Shown one piece after another: positions 26,270 through 35,967 of a DNA stretch of 64,000 nucleotides. Position 1 is the stretch's first letter. Each line of letters opens with the position of its first letter. This DNA comes from Pseudomonas sp. PSB18 (GTDB lineage: Bacteria; Pseudomonadota; Gammaproteobacteria; Pseudomonadales; Pseudomonadaceae). Position numbers and translations under genes: made by a program. The stretch spans positions 62,001-126,000 of the forward strand of contig NZ_NOIN01000007.1 of assembly GCF_014596565.1 (NCBI RefSeq), read 5' to 3'. Below the pieces are notes generated by a model. That model did no database searches and was not told the origin of the DNA. It saw nothing but the letters and a program-made list of their open reading frames with translations.

Positions 26270-26438
26270 GCAAAAGGTCCTTACCAGCCTGATCAGAAAT
26301 AGTCACACGTGCTCCCTCAAGAGGAACGGCCAATCATGCGGGCCGTGATGTGAAAAATTCGCCGGGATGTCGTTAAACCCTTGTGATTGGTCGAGTACAG
26401 GCGATGTTTTTTTGCATCCGGTCGGGGGGCGAACCCGT

Positions 26439-29400
26439 TCATGAGGGCGGGTCGAGCTGGCGCCCCAACTCACAGATGAGCAGGGTCAGCGAGTCGGCGT
26501 TTCGAAGGATGACGTCGACGCGCTTGTCCGCCGAGCCAGGGTTCAGAAAGATATCTCGCGCCTCGTTCATGGTCCTGGCGCCGGTGACTTTGAGGATTTC
26601 CTTGGCGGTGGCCTTGAACTCGGGAAGCAACTCCAGGCTCTTGAACGTACTGGCTGCGCTATCCCACCCCATGAACAACCTTGAACGTGGCGTGGTCAGC
26701 GAGAGCCCATTGTGTTGCTGGTCGTCCAGGCTGTCGTACCGGGCTCGTCCGTCATGCGTGACTTGCGAGATCAGGTCGAGGAATGGCAACAGAGCGTCCA
26801 GATAAACAATGTCGTGCGTATCGATCAACTGGTGGCTCAGTTCGTGGATGAGGGTGGCTCCCTGGGCATGAGCGTCGACATTGAAGGACTCGGGGACGAT
26901 GATCTTGTACGGGTCCAGCCCTACGTCGAAGAAAAATTGGGTGAGGTAGATTTTCCCGCCTGCGTTGGGTTCGAGCACGAATGCCGTCGCCGTGTCGTTG
27001 GCGTTCTTGAGATTGCCGATCACGATGCGTTTCTGGTTTTGCGCTTCCCAGGATGGATCGGCCAATACCTGGCATATCGGCGCAACAGCGGCATGAATCT
27101 TTGCGATCAAACGGGCATCGACCTGGTCGACGCCAAAAAATGTCTTGAGGTAAGTCTCCAGCCGGGAGCCCTTTGAAACCTGCTGCCGGGCTTGATCGAG
27201 ATTATGAAGCGCATTGAGGGAGTAATGCCTGGCTGTCTCCAGTGCCTGCACAATGACGTTTGCATGGTGAGGGTATTTCCTGCGTATCTCAGCCATGCCT
27301 CGGGCTTCGATATTCAGTGTGTCTGAAGCCTTGTAGTCGCTGTACGCATTCGCGAGGGTCGACAACACCTTGCCGTAGCGAATGGTCTGTCGTTGCGGGT
27401 CAATGACCCACTCCTGGCTTTCAGGCAATCTTTTGAGTATCGGCCCCATTTCCTTGTCATGGACAACGCGCCAGACCTGATTGGCCTTCGCCACCTGAAA
27501 GACTTTGCCAACAACACTGACATAGAGCTTGCCGGAGCCTGTGTCCTTGTAGGTCCCATCAGCGGGGTTCTTTTGCAGATCGTGGAGGCTTATGCCCGCG
27601 GCCTCGAAAGCTTGCAGGTTGGTACGGATCGGGGCGGTGGACGCGACGTCCTTCCAATTGATCGGGGCCGCAGGGGCGTTTTGCGAGGCCGGGCCGATGG
27701 GAGCGAGCAGCCCGAACGTATCCTCCCGATTCATGAAACCGAGTGACACCATTTCCGCGGCCCCGGCAATGAAATCATGCAGGCCGCTTTTCCAGTCATG
27801 CTGCTGCAGCGCTTCGGAGGAAGACTTGAAGTCCTGATAGCTTTCCCACAATGTCTCGAAAAAAGTCAGTTTGCCCGGTAGCTGTCTGCCCACGAACCTG
27901 GCACCGACGCTGAGCAGATGCCGCACGGTTTCCCAGTCGAACTGACGTTTCCTATCCGTTTGGGTGGTCAGCAAGTCCGATAACAGACGGGTATTGTCGT
28001 TGAACAATGTATCAATGAGGTTCGTCTGGACTGGATTCGAGGCCAGGGTAATTTCCGATAGCTGCCCGATGGTGGCGGTAAACAGGTTTTTGAATATGCT
28101 TTGCTGGTTGGCGGGCAGCCGACTGATCAACAGGTCCTGCAGTGGCCCTGGCCGGTTGAAGGCGGCCACGACACTCGCTTCGTCCTTGAACTCGGTGAAG
28201 CCCGGGCCCGTATGGTAGGGGGCGTACAGGACGTGGGGCGCTTTCGCATCGGTACCCGACCCGATCAGGTAAAGCCCCAGTGCCTTGATCGCCGCGGCGC
28301 CTTCGGTTTTGATCAGTTCCAATGGACGAATCAGCGCGCTGGCACCTCTCACCGCTTGGCGAGCAAGGGCGTCCGGCATGTCCAGCACTTGGTGAATCAA
28401 ATCGAAGGCCGAAGGGGAGAGGTACTGTTGCAGGCACCGTGCGTGAGCGTATTGCAGCAGTTGCCAGGGTAGTTGTTGGCGGAAGCGCTGCTTTCTCTGT
28501 TGAACGTCCTCCGTCGTGCCGGACAGCTTGTCCAGCACATGTTGTTTATACGAGGTGGCGACATCCAGTGACAGCAGCAGCTGCTTGACCGCCGTCTCGT
28601 TCAAGCTGTCAGGCAGCTTGCGTCTGGACGTCGAGGACACCTTGAATCCGGTTTTTTGAGTGACATCGATATGATTCAGGGCGAATTCGGTCAGGGAACT
28701 GGGTGGCCCCGCCAGTGCGAGGTTCGGTGTGATCTGAATGGTCGCAGGGTCCAGGTCTTTTTCGGTGAAGCGCGCATCCAACAGCGCTTTCAGTTTTTTA
28801 TGCGTGTAGGCCTGCAAGGGTTCAATACCGTCCAGGTAGTCCTTGCCGTCGATCACGCTGTTTCGATATTGCTCAAGCAGATTGATATGCAGGCGCTGAT
28901 CTTCAAGAGAGGCCATGCCGAGCCAGGCAGGCAGTTTCTGTTGCCACCTGTCCGCCTGGGCGATGCGTTTGGCACGGGTCAGATTGGTGGGGGCTCCCTT
29001 GTTCAGTAACGCTTCAAGGCTTTTGGCCAAGCCCGTTCCGGTCAATTGCCAGTTCCGGGTTTTCAAGGTCTTCAGATAGCCGTGTTCGATCTCGAACAAC
29101 CTGATGAACGAATTCATCCGATTCAGCAATACGTTGTCTTCGATCAACTCAAAGGCCTCGAGCTGATAACGCCCGTGAGGCTTGCGTTGGGCGCAGGGCA
29201 GGTTCGCGAGCAGGCCAAAGCGTTTGCGGGAGTCGAGCAGGTTTCGGTTCAATTGTGTCGTCGCGACCTCGACAGAGGGGAAAACCTGTAGGCCGTCGGT
29301 TGGTGTCCAGAGAACTCCCAGGCCTGAGTAAGGCGTGTCCAGCCCCCCGCGCTCGGTCAGGAAAAAACAGTTGGCGAGGGGAAAGGAGGCCGCGTCGCCC

Positions 29401-31253
29401 TCGTTGGTGTATGCAAGCCTCAACGAATAGGCATCGGGCCGAAAGCCTTTGAGCCCAATGCGCTGCTCGCGATTGGGGTAGTCGGCATCGTAGGCAAAAA
29501 CACTGTTGATGAGGTCGTCTGCGGCGGGCGGCAGTGTTCCGTCGAGTTTTCTAAGCTCGGCTTCGGCACGTATCCCAAGTGAAAACACATTGCTGAGTTC
29601 AGGCAGCAGGCCTCTCAGTTGGTTATGCAGTGATATTTCATTGGAGAGTGGCAGTTGGGTGAACAGGGCGTTGAAAGCGTCTTCGACGGAGGTATAGCTC
29701 TTGATCTTTCTCGTCAGTTGATCGGCCATGAAGTTGGACGGCCGCGAGTCGCCATAGAAAGCCGGCAGGCTGCCCCAGTGCCCGTCGGTTCCATGCTCCA
29801 GCAAATTCTTGTTGATCAAGGAGCGGATATCCAGCGCCTTGTCGACCAGGGCGTGGATGTTCACGGTGCCCTGGCGAGACATCTCCAGTGCGTAGTGAAG
29901 GTTATTGATCTGCTTGCCGATGATGGCCTCCGCCAGGGATTCGAATACCGGCAACGCCACTGAACCTCCAGAAACCTGCGGCTGGTCAAGGCGCAGAAAG
30001 CGGTTGCGTTCTTCCAGGCTCAACAGGCTATAGAGTTGCTCCTTGTGTGCGGGACTGGTCGGCGTAGCCAACAGCGCGTCCTTGAACCCCCGGTAATTGT
30101 CCACTTTTTGCAGGTCATGACTGGGCCTGTAGAGGTAATGATCCTTGCCGCTGATCATCAGCGAGCCGGCAAGCTCCACATAGAGCGGCTCATATTCCCA
30201 GAGGCGAACCGTTTCGATGAACAGAGGCGTCTCGTCCTGTCGGGAGGGTCCGAACAAGCGGAGCAGCTCCTGGCTTTGTGCATCGGTCAGTTGCCGTTGC
30301 TCCCGTTTGCTCAGGACGGTTGCACGCAGGGCATCGCTGAGAACCCGCGACAACAGCTCCCGGCGTGAGGTATGGAATGGGCCGGTGGCATCCCAATAGG
30401 CTTTGATGCAATCGATAAGCTTGGGAATCAGGTTTTTAGCCGTCACCCGCAACAGGCTTTCCCACTGCTGCGCATTATGGGTCGATACCGTGATTTCCGG
30501 ATGGATGAAATCGACGTCATGCCGGGCTGGCCGGCCCTGATGGTGGAAGTACACCAGGACCGCTTCCGACAATGACAGGTCGTTGGTCACTTTGCCCATG
30601 GTCGGATCACCGAGTCCCGCATCGGCGGTGATTGCGACTCGGGTCTGTTGATGGTCGAGGTTGGCCAGTACTTCTTTCAATACGTGGTCAAGCATCGAGG
30701 TCAGCGAGGGCAGTTTGATCAGCTCATTGACCATGGTCAGCGCGTTGAGGCTTTGAGCGTGCTCGATGGATTCGATCTGGGTCTTGAACACATCTCCGTG
30801 CAGGGGCCGTCGGGCCTGGCTGATAACGGTGCTGGTGTTCAGTTCGGCGCGTTGGGAAATGGACAGTAGCTGGAACAGGCCGTCACGCTCGACAGGGGTT
30901 GCGAGCATTTGGTCGATCCGAGTTTCGAGCGCCTGTGGACTGTCAAATTTCTCGATTCCACCCTGGGGCGTATAGAGGAATGCAGGCTTGGGGGACGAGG
31001 TGCCGGCGTCTGGCAAAGTTGTCAGCGCAAAGCAGCCGGCAAGCGAAATCGGGGGCTGCCCTTCGGCCTGGAGCAGAATGGTTTCGGCAGACATCGACGG
31101 AGTCTGCGCGACACGCAGCGTGTGGTTGGGCAGGGCTGCGTGGCGCAACCATTGGAGGTCGGTTTGCGTCAGCCCATGGGTTGCGCTCAATTCGTCCAGG
31201 CGGTTGGCGTCCAGGACGTCGGGGAATAGCAGTGGCGTGTTCTCACGGGGCAT
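26439..31253 (-). CDS. Large toxin-like protein (dermonecrotic-toxin N-terminal type, DUF6543) with HExxH motif
   Basis: A 1604-residue protein without signal peptide or membrane segments. Overall architecture matches the large Pseudomonas proteins with repeated DUF6543 / dermonecrotic-toxin N-terminal domains (for example LPSLTSMLDHVLKEVLANLD and the repeated pattern around ELLSRVLSDALRATVLSKRE). Near the C-terminus, residues 1470-1474 are HELSH within GATLIHELSHQLIDTHDI, a classical zinc-protease motif. The downstream Asp (THDIVYLD) could be the third ligand as in aspzincins; this is inference. No secretion, immunity or chaperone gene is adjacent. The start has a weak GAGAAG RBS. It stands alone, flanked by a Fur-like gene and a divergent reductase gene. 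Confidence 0.7.
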   Translation of the reverse strand: MPRENTPLLFPDVLDANRLDELSATHGLTQTDLQWLRHAALPNHTLRVAQTPSMSAETILLQAEGQPPISLAGCFALTTLPDAGTSSPKPAFLYTPQGGIEKFDSPQALETRIDQMLATPVERDGLFQLLSISQRAELNTSTVISQARRPLHGDVFKTQIESIEHAQSLNALTMVNELIKLPSLTSMLDHVLKEVLANLDHQQTRVAITADAGLGDPTMGKVTNDLSLSEAVLVYFHHQGRPARHDVDFIHPEITVSTHNAQQWESLLRVTAKNLIPKLIDCIKAYWDATGPFHTSRRELLSRVLSDALRATVLSKREQRQLTDAQSQELLRLFGPSRQDETPLFIETVRLWEYEPLYVELAGSLMISGKDHYLYRPSHDLQKVDNYRGFKDALLATPTSPAHKEQLYSLLSLEERNRFLRLDQPQVSGGSVALPVFESLAEAIIGKQINNLHYALEMSRQGTVNIHALVDKALDIRSLINKNLLEHGTDGHWGSLPAFYGDSRPSNFMADQLTRKIKSYTSVEDAFNALFTQLPLSNEISLHNQLRGLLPELSNVFSLGIRAEAELRKLDGTLPPAADDLINSVFAYDADYPNREQRIGLKGFRPDAYSLRLAYTNEGDAASFPLANCFFLTERGGLDTPYSGLGVLWTPTDGLQVFPSVEVATTQLNRNLLDSRKRFGLLANLPCAQRKPHGRYQLEAFELIEDNVLLNRMNSFIRLFEIEHGYLKTLKTRNWQLTGTGLAKSLEALLNKGAPTNLTRAKRIAQADRWQQKLPAWLGMASLEDQRLHINLLEQYRNSVIDGKDYLDGIEPLQAYTHKKLKALLDARFTEKDLDPATIQITPNLALAGPPSSLTEFALNHIDVTQKTGFKVSSTSRRKLPDSLNETAVKQLLLSLDVATSYKQHVLDKLSGTTEDVQQRKQRFRQQLPWQLLQYAHARCLQQYLSPSAFDLIHQVLDMPDALARQAVRGASALIRPLELIKTEGAAAIKALGLYLIGSGTDAKAPHVLYAPYHTGPGFTEFKDEASVVAAFNRPGPLQDLLISRLPANQQSIFKNLFTATIGQLSEITLASNPVQTNLIDTLFNDNTRLLSDLLTTQTDRKRQFDWETVRHLLSVGARFVGRQLPGKLTFFETLWESYQDFKSSSEALQQHDWKSGLHDFIAGAAEMVSLGFMNREDTFGLLAPIGPASQNAPAAPINWKDVASTAPIRTNLQAFEAAGISLHDLQKNPADGTYKDTGSGKLYVSVVGKVFQVAKANQVWRVVHDKEMGPILKRLPESQEWVIDPQRQTIRYGKVLSTLANAYSDYKASDTLNIEARGMAEIRRKYPHHANVIVQALETARHYSLNALHNLDQARQQVSKGSRLETYLKTFFGVDQVDARLIAKIHAAVAPICQVLADPSWEAQNQKRIVIGNLKNANDTATAFVLEPNAGGKIYLTQFFFDVGLDPYKIIVPESFNVDAHAQGATLIHELSHQLIDTHDIVYLDALLPFLDLISQVTHDGRARYDSLDDQQHNGLSLTTPRSRLFMGWDSAASTFKSLELLPEFKATAKEILKVTGARTMNEARDIFLNPGSADKRVDVILRNADSLTLLICELGRQLDPPS

Positions 31254-31497
31254 CGTTGCTTCTCGTTCAAGGCGCCATGAGGCAGCCCATACGTGGATGA
31301 AGCGGCCAGCCTAGAGAACGAGGGAAGGGCAAGGGTGGTACATAGTTACCGCACGCGAAGCTTCAGACCTGTCCGGCTGCGGAGCACGAGGCATGCCCAC
31401 GGTGAAAAGATTGACAGCACGCGCCTGAAGCGGTGTTTAATCCGGCTTTGTTCCCTCCTCACTGCGGCTACCTCCAACAATCATTCTGGAGCTTCAG

Positions 31498-32529
31498 ATG
31501 TCTGCGCTATCCGATCACGCCGGTTCCGGCCCTTTGTCTCTTGACGCCCTGGTGGGACTGCTGGAGAAGATATTCCTGCGACATGGCACCTCGGCCGAGG
31601 TCGCCCGCACCCTGGCCGAAAACTGCGCCCGCGCGGAGCGCGACGGTGCCCACAGCCATGGGGTGTTTCGTATGCCTGGCTATGTCTCGACACTGAACAG
31701 CGGTTGGGTCAACGGTCAGGCCGTACCGGTGGTCGAAGACGTCGCGTCGGGCTTCGTCCGGGTGGATGCCGGAAACGGTTTTGCCCAGCCAGCCCTCGCC
31801 GCTGCCCGACCGTTATTGGTGGAGAAGGCGCGCAGTGCCGGTATCGCGGTGTTGGCTATCCGCAATTCCCATCACTTCGCCGCCCTCTGGCCGGACGTCG
31901 AGCCGTTTGCCTACGAAGGCTTGGTGGCGTTGAGCGTGGTCAACAGCATGACGTGCGTGGTACCCCATGGCGCGGACCGTCCGTTGTTCGGCACCAATCC
32001 CATTGCCTTCGCCGCGCCACGGGCCGGCGGCGAGCCGATTGTATTTGACCTGGCCACCAGCGCCATCGCCCATGGCGACGTACAGATTGCCGCCCGCAAG
32101 GGCGAGTCGTTACCACCAGGCATGGGAGTGGACAGCCTCGGCCAACCGACCTGCGACCCAAAGGCGATTCTCCAGGGCGGCGCGCTGCTGCCGTTTGGCG
32201 GACACAAGGGATCGGCGTTGTCGATGATGGTCGAGCTGCTGGCGGCGGCCCTGACCGGGGGCAACTTCTCCTTCGAATTCGATTGGAACAACCATCCAGG
32301 GGCCAAGACGCCGTGGACCGGGCAGTTGCTGATCGTGATCGACCCTAGCAAGGCCGCCGGGCAGAACTTTGCCGAGCGCAGCCAGGAGCTCGTCAGGCAA
32401 ATGCAGGGTGTGGGATTGCGGCGGTTGCCGGGGGATCGCCGGCATAGGGAGCGCAGCCATTCCGATCAGCATGGGATTTCGCTGGATGAGCAGACCCTGA
32501 CCCAGTTGCGGGAATTGGCAGGGTTGTAA
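31498..32529 (+). CDS. dpkA: Delta1-piperideine-2-carboxylate / pyrroline-2-carboxylate reductase (Ldh family)
   Basis: A 343-residue member of the malate/L-lactate dehydrogenase (Ldh2/YlbC) family of NAD(P)H oxidoreductases. Motifs: AERDGAHSHGVFRMPGYV near residue 46 (family catalytic Ser-His region), AIRNSHHFAALWPDVEPFA, FGTNPIAFAAPR and LLPFGGHKGSALSMMVELLA. This pattern and length match DpkA of Pseudomonas, which reduces cyclic imines in D-lysine and D-proline (hydroxyproline) catabolism. GGAG lies six bases before the ATG. It is monocistronic and divergent from the toxin-like gene. The exact substrate is inferred from family likeness. Confidence 0.72.
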   Translation: MSALSDHAGSGPLSLDALVGLLEKIFLRHGTSAEVARTLAENCARAERDGAHSHGVFRMPGYVSTLNSGWVNGQAVPVVEDVASGFVRVDAGNGFAQPALAAARPLLVEKARSAGIAVLAIRNSHHFAALWPDVEPFAYEGLVALSVVNSMTCVVPHGADRPLFGTNPIAFAAPRAGGEPIVFDLATSAIAHGDVQIAARKGESLPPGMGVDSLGQPTCDPKAILQGGALLPFGGHKGSALSMMVELLAAALTGGNFSFEFDWNNHPGAKTPWTGQLLIVIDPSKAAGQNFAERSQELVRQMQGVGLRRLPGDRRHRERSHSDQHGISLDEQTLTQLRELAGL

Positions 32530-32576
32530 TCCAAAGCAATGGTTGCCTGATAACAGTCGGTTTTAAGCCACAAGCC

Positions 32577-32664
32577 TGTGGCAGCAAAGCTTGCTCGCGA
32601 TTGGGTCAGTCAGTCGAACTGGATTGGCCGGTCCGCCGCTATCGCGAGCAAGCTTTGCTCCCAC
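32577..32664. repeat. REP pair, variant core
   Basis: Inverted copies at 32577-32600 and 32642-32664 carry the variant core GCAAAGCTTGCTCGC instead of the common one. They lie between dpkA and the DUF883 gene with about 41 bases between them. Confidence 0.75.
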
Positions 32665-32675
32665 GGGTTTGTCGT

Positions 32676-32993
32676 TCAACGCCGTCCGAGCAACAAGCCC
32701 ACCACCAGCCCGAAGCCGGCGGAAATCGCTACGGTCTGCCATGGATGGCCGCCGATGTAGATTTCAGTGGCATCGACCATGGGCCGGGTACGCTCCCGTG
32801 CGCTGGCGACCGAGTCCAGGGCCTGCTGCAGTTTCTGGGAAATCTGGCCCCGCAGGTCTTCGGCATCCTCACCGACCAGTGAGTCGCTGCTCTTGAGCAG
32901 TTTCTCCGACTCTTCGATCAAAGCCTTCAGTTCACTGAACACTTGATCCTTGATTTGCTCTCCGTTCGCTTGCGCGGTAGGTCTACGAGCCAT
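32676..32993 (-). CDS. DUF883 (ElaB/YqjD-like) ribosome- or membrane-associated protein
   Basis: A 105-residue protein of the ElaB/YqjD/DUF883 family. A long amphipathic helix (about residues 12-70, DQVFSELKALIEESEKLLKS) is followed by a C-terminal hydrophobic segment ending in GLVVGLLLGRR, the family's usual tail anchor. Family members are stationary-phase, RpoS-linked inner-membrane proteins reported to bind ribosomes in E. coli. AAGGAG lies seven bases before the ATG. It is divergent from the small gene at 33154. Confidence 0.85.
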   Translation of the reverse strand: MARRPTAQANGEQIKDQVFSELKALIEESEKLLKSSDSLVGEDAEDLRGQISQKLQQALDSVASARERTRPMVDATEIYIGGHPWQTVAISAGFGLVVGLLLGRR

Positions 32994-33153
32994 CGAATTA
33001 CTCCTTGCTGATGATTACCGTGAACAGTGGAGTGTTGCGCTTGTGCAAAAGTTGCAGTGGCTGGTGTTGCCAGCATGGCCAAGCCTAAATGATGGTTAAG
33101 ACGTTTCTCCGCAAGGTGTAAGATGTCGCCTATTTACGCAACAGGTAATGTCC

Positions 33154-33408
33154 ATGAGTTTCAATCTGGCTGACAAGCCGCTGGCCGAGCGCGCCGCGCT
33201 GGAAGATGAAAAATCCCGACTGTTCGAGCTATGGCAGAACAACCTGGGTAAGGCAAAGGGCGACGCCGCCCGGCTGTTTGGCGAGCGCTCCAAGCGCAAA
33301 GGCAAATGGGCCGAGTGGGTACGTGCCGAGCTGGACGGCATGTCCCCTCCGGAATACGCCAACATGGTGCGCAGTGAGGTCAATCGCCTGATGGCCGCCA
33401 ACAAGTAA
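33154..33408 (+). CDS. Conserved small hypothetical protein
   Basis: An 84-residue soluble, charged, probably helical protein (LADKPLAERAALEDEKSRLF, then FGERSKRKGKWAEWVRAELD). The second of two nearby in-frame ATGs is chosen: AGGT lies seven bases before it, whereas it abuts the first. I recognise no domain. It ends four bases before the convergent LysR stop codon. Confidence 0.7.
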   Translation: MSFNLADKPLAERAALEDEKSRLFELWQNNLGKAKGDAARLFGERSKRKGKWAEWVRAELDGMSPPEYANMVRSEVNRLMAANK

Positions 33409-33411
33409 ACC

Positions 33412-34320
33412 TCACGCAAAGGTCGTGACAATGGCTTCGCGAACCTTGACCACCGCCGGGTCCATCTGGGTGTGGGTTCGCCATCCCAGTTCGATGGGGT
33501 AACGGGGCAAGGCGAGGGGGCAGGGCAGCAACGCCAGGTCACCGAACGCTGCGATGGCCCGCGCGGCGTGGCCCGGAATGGTCGCCACGGCCCGGCTGCC
33601 CTTGAGCAGGAACGGCAACGCGGCAAAATGCGTGGTCGAGGCACACACCTTGCGGCTCAGACCGAGCCCGGCCAGACCTTCGTCGGTGATGCCGATGAAA
33701 CCGCCCGATGACACCAGCAGATGTTCGCGGCCCACGAACGCCTCCAGGCTGAGACTCTGCTGGTCCTCTTCCAGGCTCGCCGGGTCGACCAGGCAGGCAT
33801 AGTCGCCTTCGCCCAATACCAGGCGGCTGAGTAGCCGTTCCGTGAAACCACCCGCCGTGATCGCCAGGTCGAAATTTCGCTCCATCAGGTTGCGACCGAC
33901 GATCTGGCTGTGGGTCTGGCGAAAAATCAAGCGCAACCCCGGCGCCCGTCGCGCCACTTCCTCGATCAGCCGGCGGCCATAGGCCAGCTCGAAGTCGTCG
34001 GACAGGCCGACGATGACCGAACGGCCGTCGTAATGATTGGTATCCGGATCGATCATCGCCAGGCTCTGGCGGCACTTGTCCAGGGCCTCGCTGATCACGG
34101 GCTTCAGTTGATTGGCCCGCAGCGTCGGCGCCAGGCCACGGCCGGTGCGCACGAACAGTTGATCGTCATACACCTTTCGCAATCTGCGCAGCGCCGCACT
34201 GATGGCCGACTGGGTTACGCCCAGGCGCAGGGCGGCGCGGCTGGCACTGGATTCGTCGTGCAGGGCTTCGAAGGTCTTGAGCAGGTTGAGATCGAGCTTG
34301 TCGATATTCATGTTGTTCAT
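33412..34320 (-). CDS. LysR-family regulator
   Basis: A 302-residue LysR-type regulator with an N-terminal HTH (LNLLKTFEALHDESSASRAA, then TQSAISAALRRLRKVYDDQL) and a C-terminal effector domain. The LDLNLL start resembles NodD/LeuO-type members. No clear Shine-Dalgarno separates three possible starts (TTG 34332, ATG 34320, ATG 34311). It is divergent from the nitrilase gene with 86 bases between, the classic layout for a LysR regulator of its neighbour. Control of the nitrilase is inferred from this layout. Confidence 0.88.
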   Translation of the reverse strand: MNNMNIDKLDLNLLKTFEALHDESSASRAALRLGVTQSAISAALRRLRKVYDDQLFVRTGRGLAPTLRANQLKPVISEALDKCRQSLAMIDPDTNHYDGRSVIVGLSDDFELAYGRRLIEEVARRAPGLRLIFRQTHSQIVGRNLMERNFDLAITAGGFTERLLSRLVLGEGDYACLVDPASLEEDQQSLSLEAFVGREHLLVSSGGFIGITDEGLAGLGLSRKVCASTTHFAALPFLLKGSRAVATIPGHAARAIAAFGDLALLPCPLALPRYPIELGWRTHTQMDPAVVKVREAIVTTFA

Positions 34321-34406
34321 ATCGTTTAGCAATGTATGGGGCTTTATTCATGATCGGCCGACGGCTGAGAATCAGCAACACCTGATGACCAAGGAGTTGA
34401 ACACCC

Positions 34407-35330
34407 ATGCCCAAATCCATTGTGGCTGCCCTGCAGATCGGTTCCTTGCCTGGCGGCAAGGACGAGACACTGGCGCAGATCCTTTCCTACGAAGATGCCA
34501 TACGACAGGCCGGCGCCCGCCTGGTGGTCATGCCCGAAGCCCTGTTGGGTGGATACCCCAAGGGCGAAGGGTTCGGGACCCGACTGGGTTACCGGCTGCC
34601 GGAGGGGCGTGAGGCATTCGCCCGCTACTTTGCCAATGCCATCGACGTACCGGGCGTAGAAACCGAGGCGTTGGCCGGGCTTTCGGCGCGCACGGGAGCC
34701 AGTCTGGTGTTGGGCGTCATCGAACGGGCCGGCAGTACGCTGTATTGCACGGCGCTGTACTTCGAACCTGATGCGGGGCTGGTGGCCAAGCATCGCAAAT
34801 TGATGCCCACCGGCACCGAGCGGCTGATCTGGGGCAAGGGCGATGGTTCGACATTGCCGGTGCTCGACAGCCAGGTCGGGCGGCTCGGCGCGGCGGTGTG
34901 CTGGGAAAACATGATGCCGCTGCTGCGCACTGCGATGTATGCCAAGGGTGTGGAGGTCTGGTGCGCGCCGACGGTGGATGAACGGGAGATGTGGCAGGTG
35001 ACCATGCGTCACATTGCCCACGAGGGGCGATGCTTTGTGGTCAGCGCCTGCCAGGTCCAGGCCTCGCCTCAGGCGCTGGGCATCGATGTCGAGCACTGGC
35101 CGGCGGAGCGTCCATTGATCGCTGGCGGCAGCGTGATCGTCGGACCCATGGGGGATGTGCTGGCCGGGCCGCTGAAGGACACGGCGGGTCTATTGACCGC
35201 CGAAATCGATACCGATGACTTGGTGCGGGCGCGTTATGACTATGACGTGGTCGGTCATTACGCCAGGCCGGACGTGTTCGAACTGGTGGTGGATGAGCGG
35301 GCCCGGCCCGGCGTGCGGTTCACCGCGTGA
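34407..35330 (+). CDS. Nitrilase (carbon-nitrogen hydrolase)
   Basis: A 307-residue nitrilase-superfamily enzyme that hydrolyses nitriles to carboxylic acid and ammonia. The catalytic triad is visible: Glu in VVMPEALLGGYPKG, Lys in HRKLMPTGTERLIW and Cys in AAVCWENMMPLLR. The CWENMMPL sequence is typical of true nitrilases rather than amidases. A plant-induced nitrilase acting on beta-cyanoalanine is known from P. fluorescens, and this could be its counterpart; the sequence alone does not decide it. The stop codon abuts the convergent LEA-2 gene. Probably controlled by the divergent LysR gene. Confidence 0.9.
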   Translation: MPKSIVAALQIGSLPGGKDETLAQILSYEDAIRQAGARLVVMPEALLGGYPKGEGFGTRLGYRLPEGREAFARYFANAIDVPGVETEALAGLSARTGASLVLGVIERAGSTLYCTALYFEPDAGLVAKHRKLMPTGTERLIWGKGDGSTLPVLDSQVGRLGAAVCWENMMPLLRTAMYAKGVEVWCAPTVDEREMWQVTMRHIAHEGRCFVVSACQVQASPQALGIDVEHWPAERPLIAGGSVIVGPMGDVLAGPLKDTAGLLTAEIDTDDLVRARYDYDVVGHYARPDVFELVVDERARPGVRFTA

Positions 35331-35331
35331 A

Positions 35332-35802
35332 TCACCAGGTCGCCGCGGATCCCGGCAAGTCCAGGGTTCCACGGTCGACGAAGCTCATGGTGCCGAACAG
35401 GCCCCCGGAGAGCTTGCCCTTGAGCACATAGGGCAGGTTATCCAGACCCTGGGCCTGGCTCAGGCCGAGGGTCTGGCGCAGCACCGAAAAGGCCGAAATG
35501 CTCACAGGGACGCTCAAGATCGCTTCGGAATAGCGTGGAATGGAGCCGCTCTGGTCGCTGACCCCGGTCGCCAGCGTGCGGTCGTTGACCTCCAGGTCCA
35601 GCGCCACGCCGTTGTATTCGATGGCAGTTTCGTTGGGGTTCTGCAGGCGCAGCTTCACGGCAAAACGCATCTCCAGGTCCTGGCTGGGCAAGGGTTCGAT
35701 GCCGACCACGTTGATGTTCAGCGGGTCGCGGTGCGGGAAGAGGGCGCAGGCACTGAGGCTGAGCAGTGTCAGTAAAAGGAACAGGCCGGGGATTCTGCGC
35801 AT
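35332..35802 (-). CDS. LEA type 2 (WHy domain) lipoprotein
   Basis: A 156-residue lipoprotein with signal peptide MRRIPGLFLLLTLLSLSAC, lipobox LSAC. The mature part is a LEA-2/WHy domain (NINVVGIEPLPSQDLEMRFA, then LRLQNPNETAIEYNGVALDL), a fold linked to desiccation and stress tolerance. The ATG at 35802 has GAGAG upstream and starts the signal peptide; a longer frame from 35832 spoils it. Convergent with the nitrilase with one base between the stops. Confidence 0.88.
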   Translation of the reverse strand: MRRIPGLFLLLTLLSLSACALFPHRDPLNINVVGIEPLPSQDLEMRFAVKLRLQNPNETAIEYNGVALDLEVNDRTLATGVSDQSGSIPRYSEAILSVPVSISAFSVLRQTLGLSQAQGLDNLPYVLKGKLSGGLFGTMSFVDRGTLDLPGSAATW

Positions 35803-35967
35803 GGGCGTACTCTCACGATAAATTTTGGTCACGATAACTCACACCCAAAGGCAAGCGAAGAACCCTGCCACAAAGTACTCCAAATCCAGATAGGCGCTGG
35901 GCTCCTGACAGTTTCTGACAACAGCCTCTGCTAATCTGCAGCAACTTTTTCCTCCGGATCGCCCATC

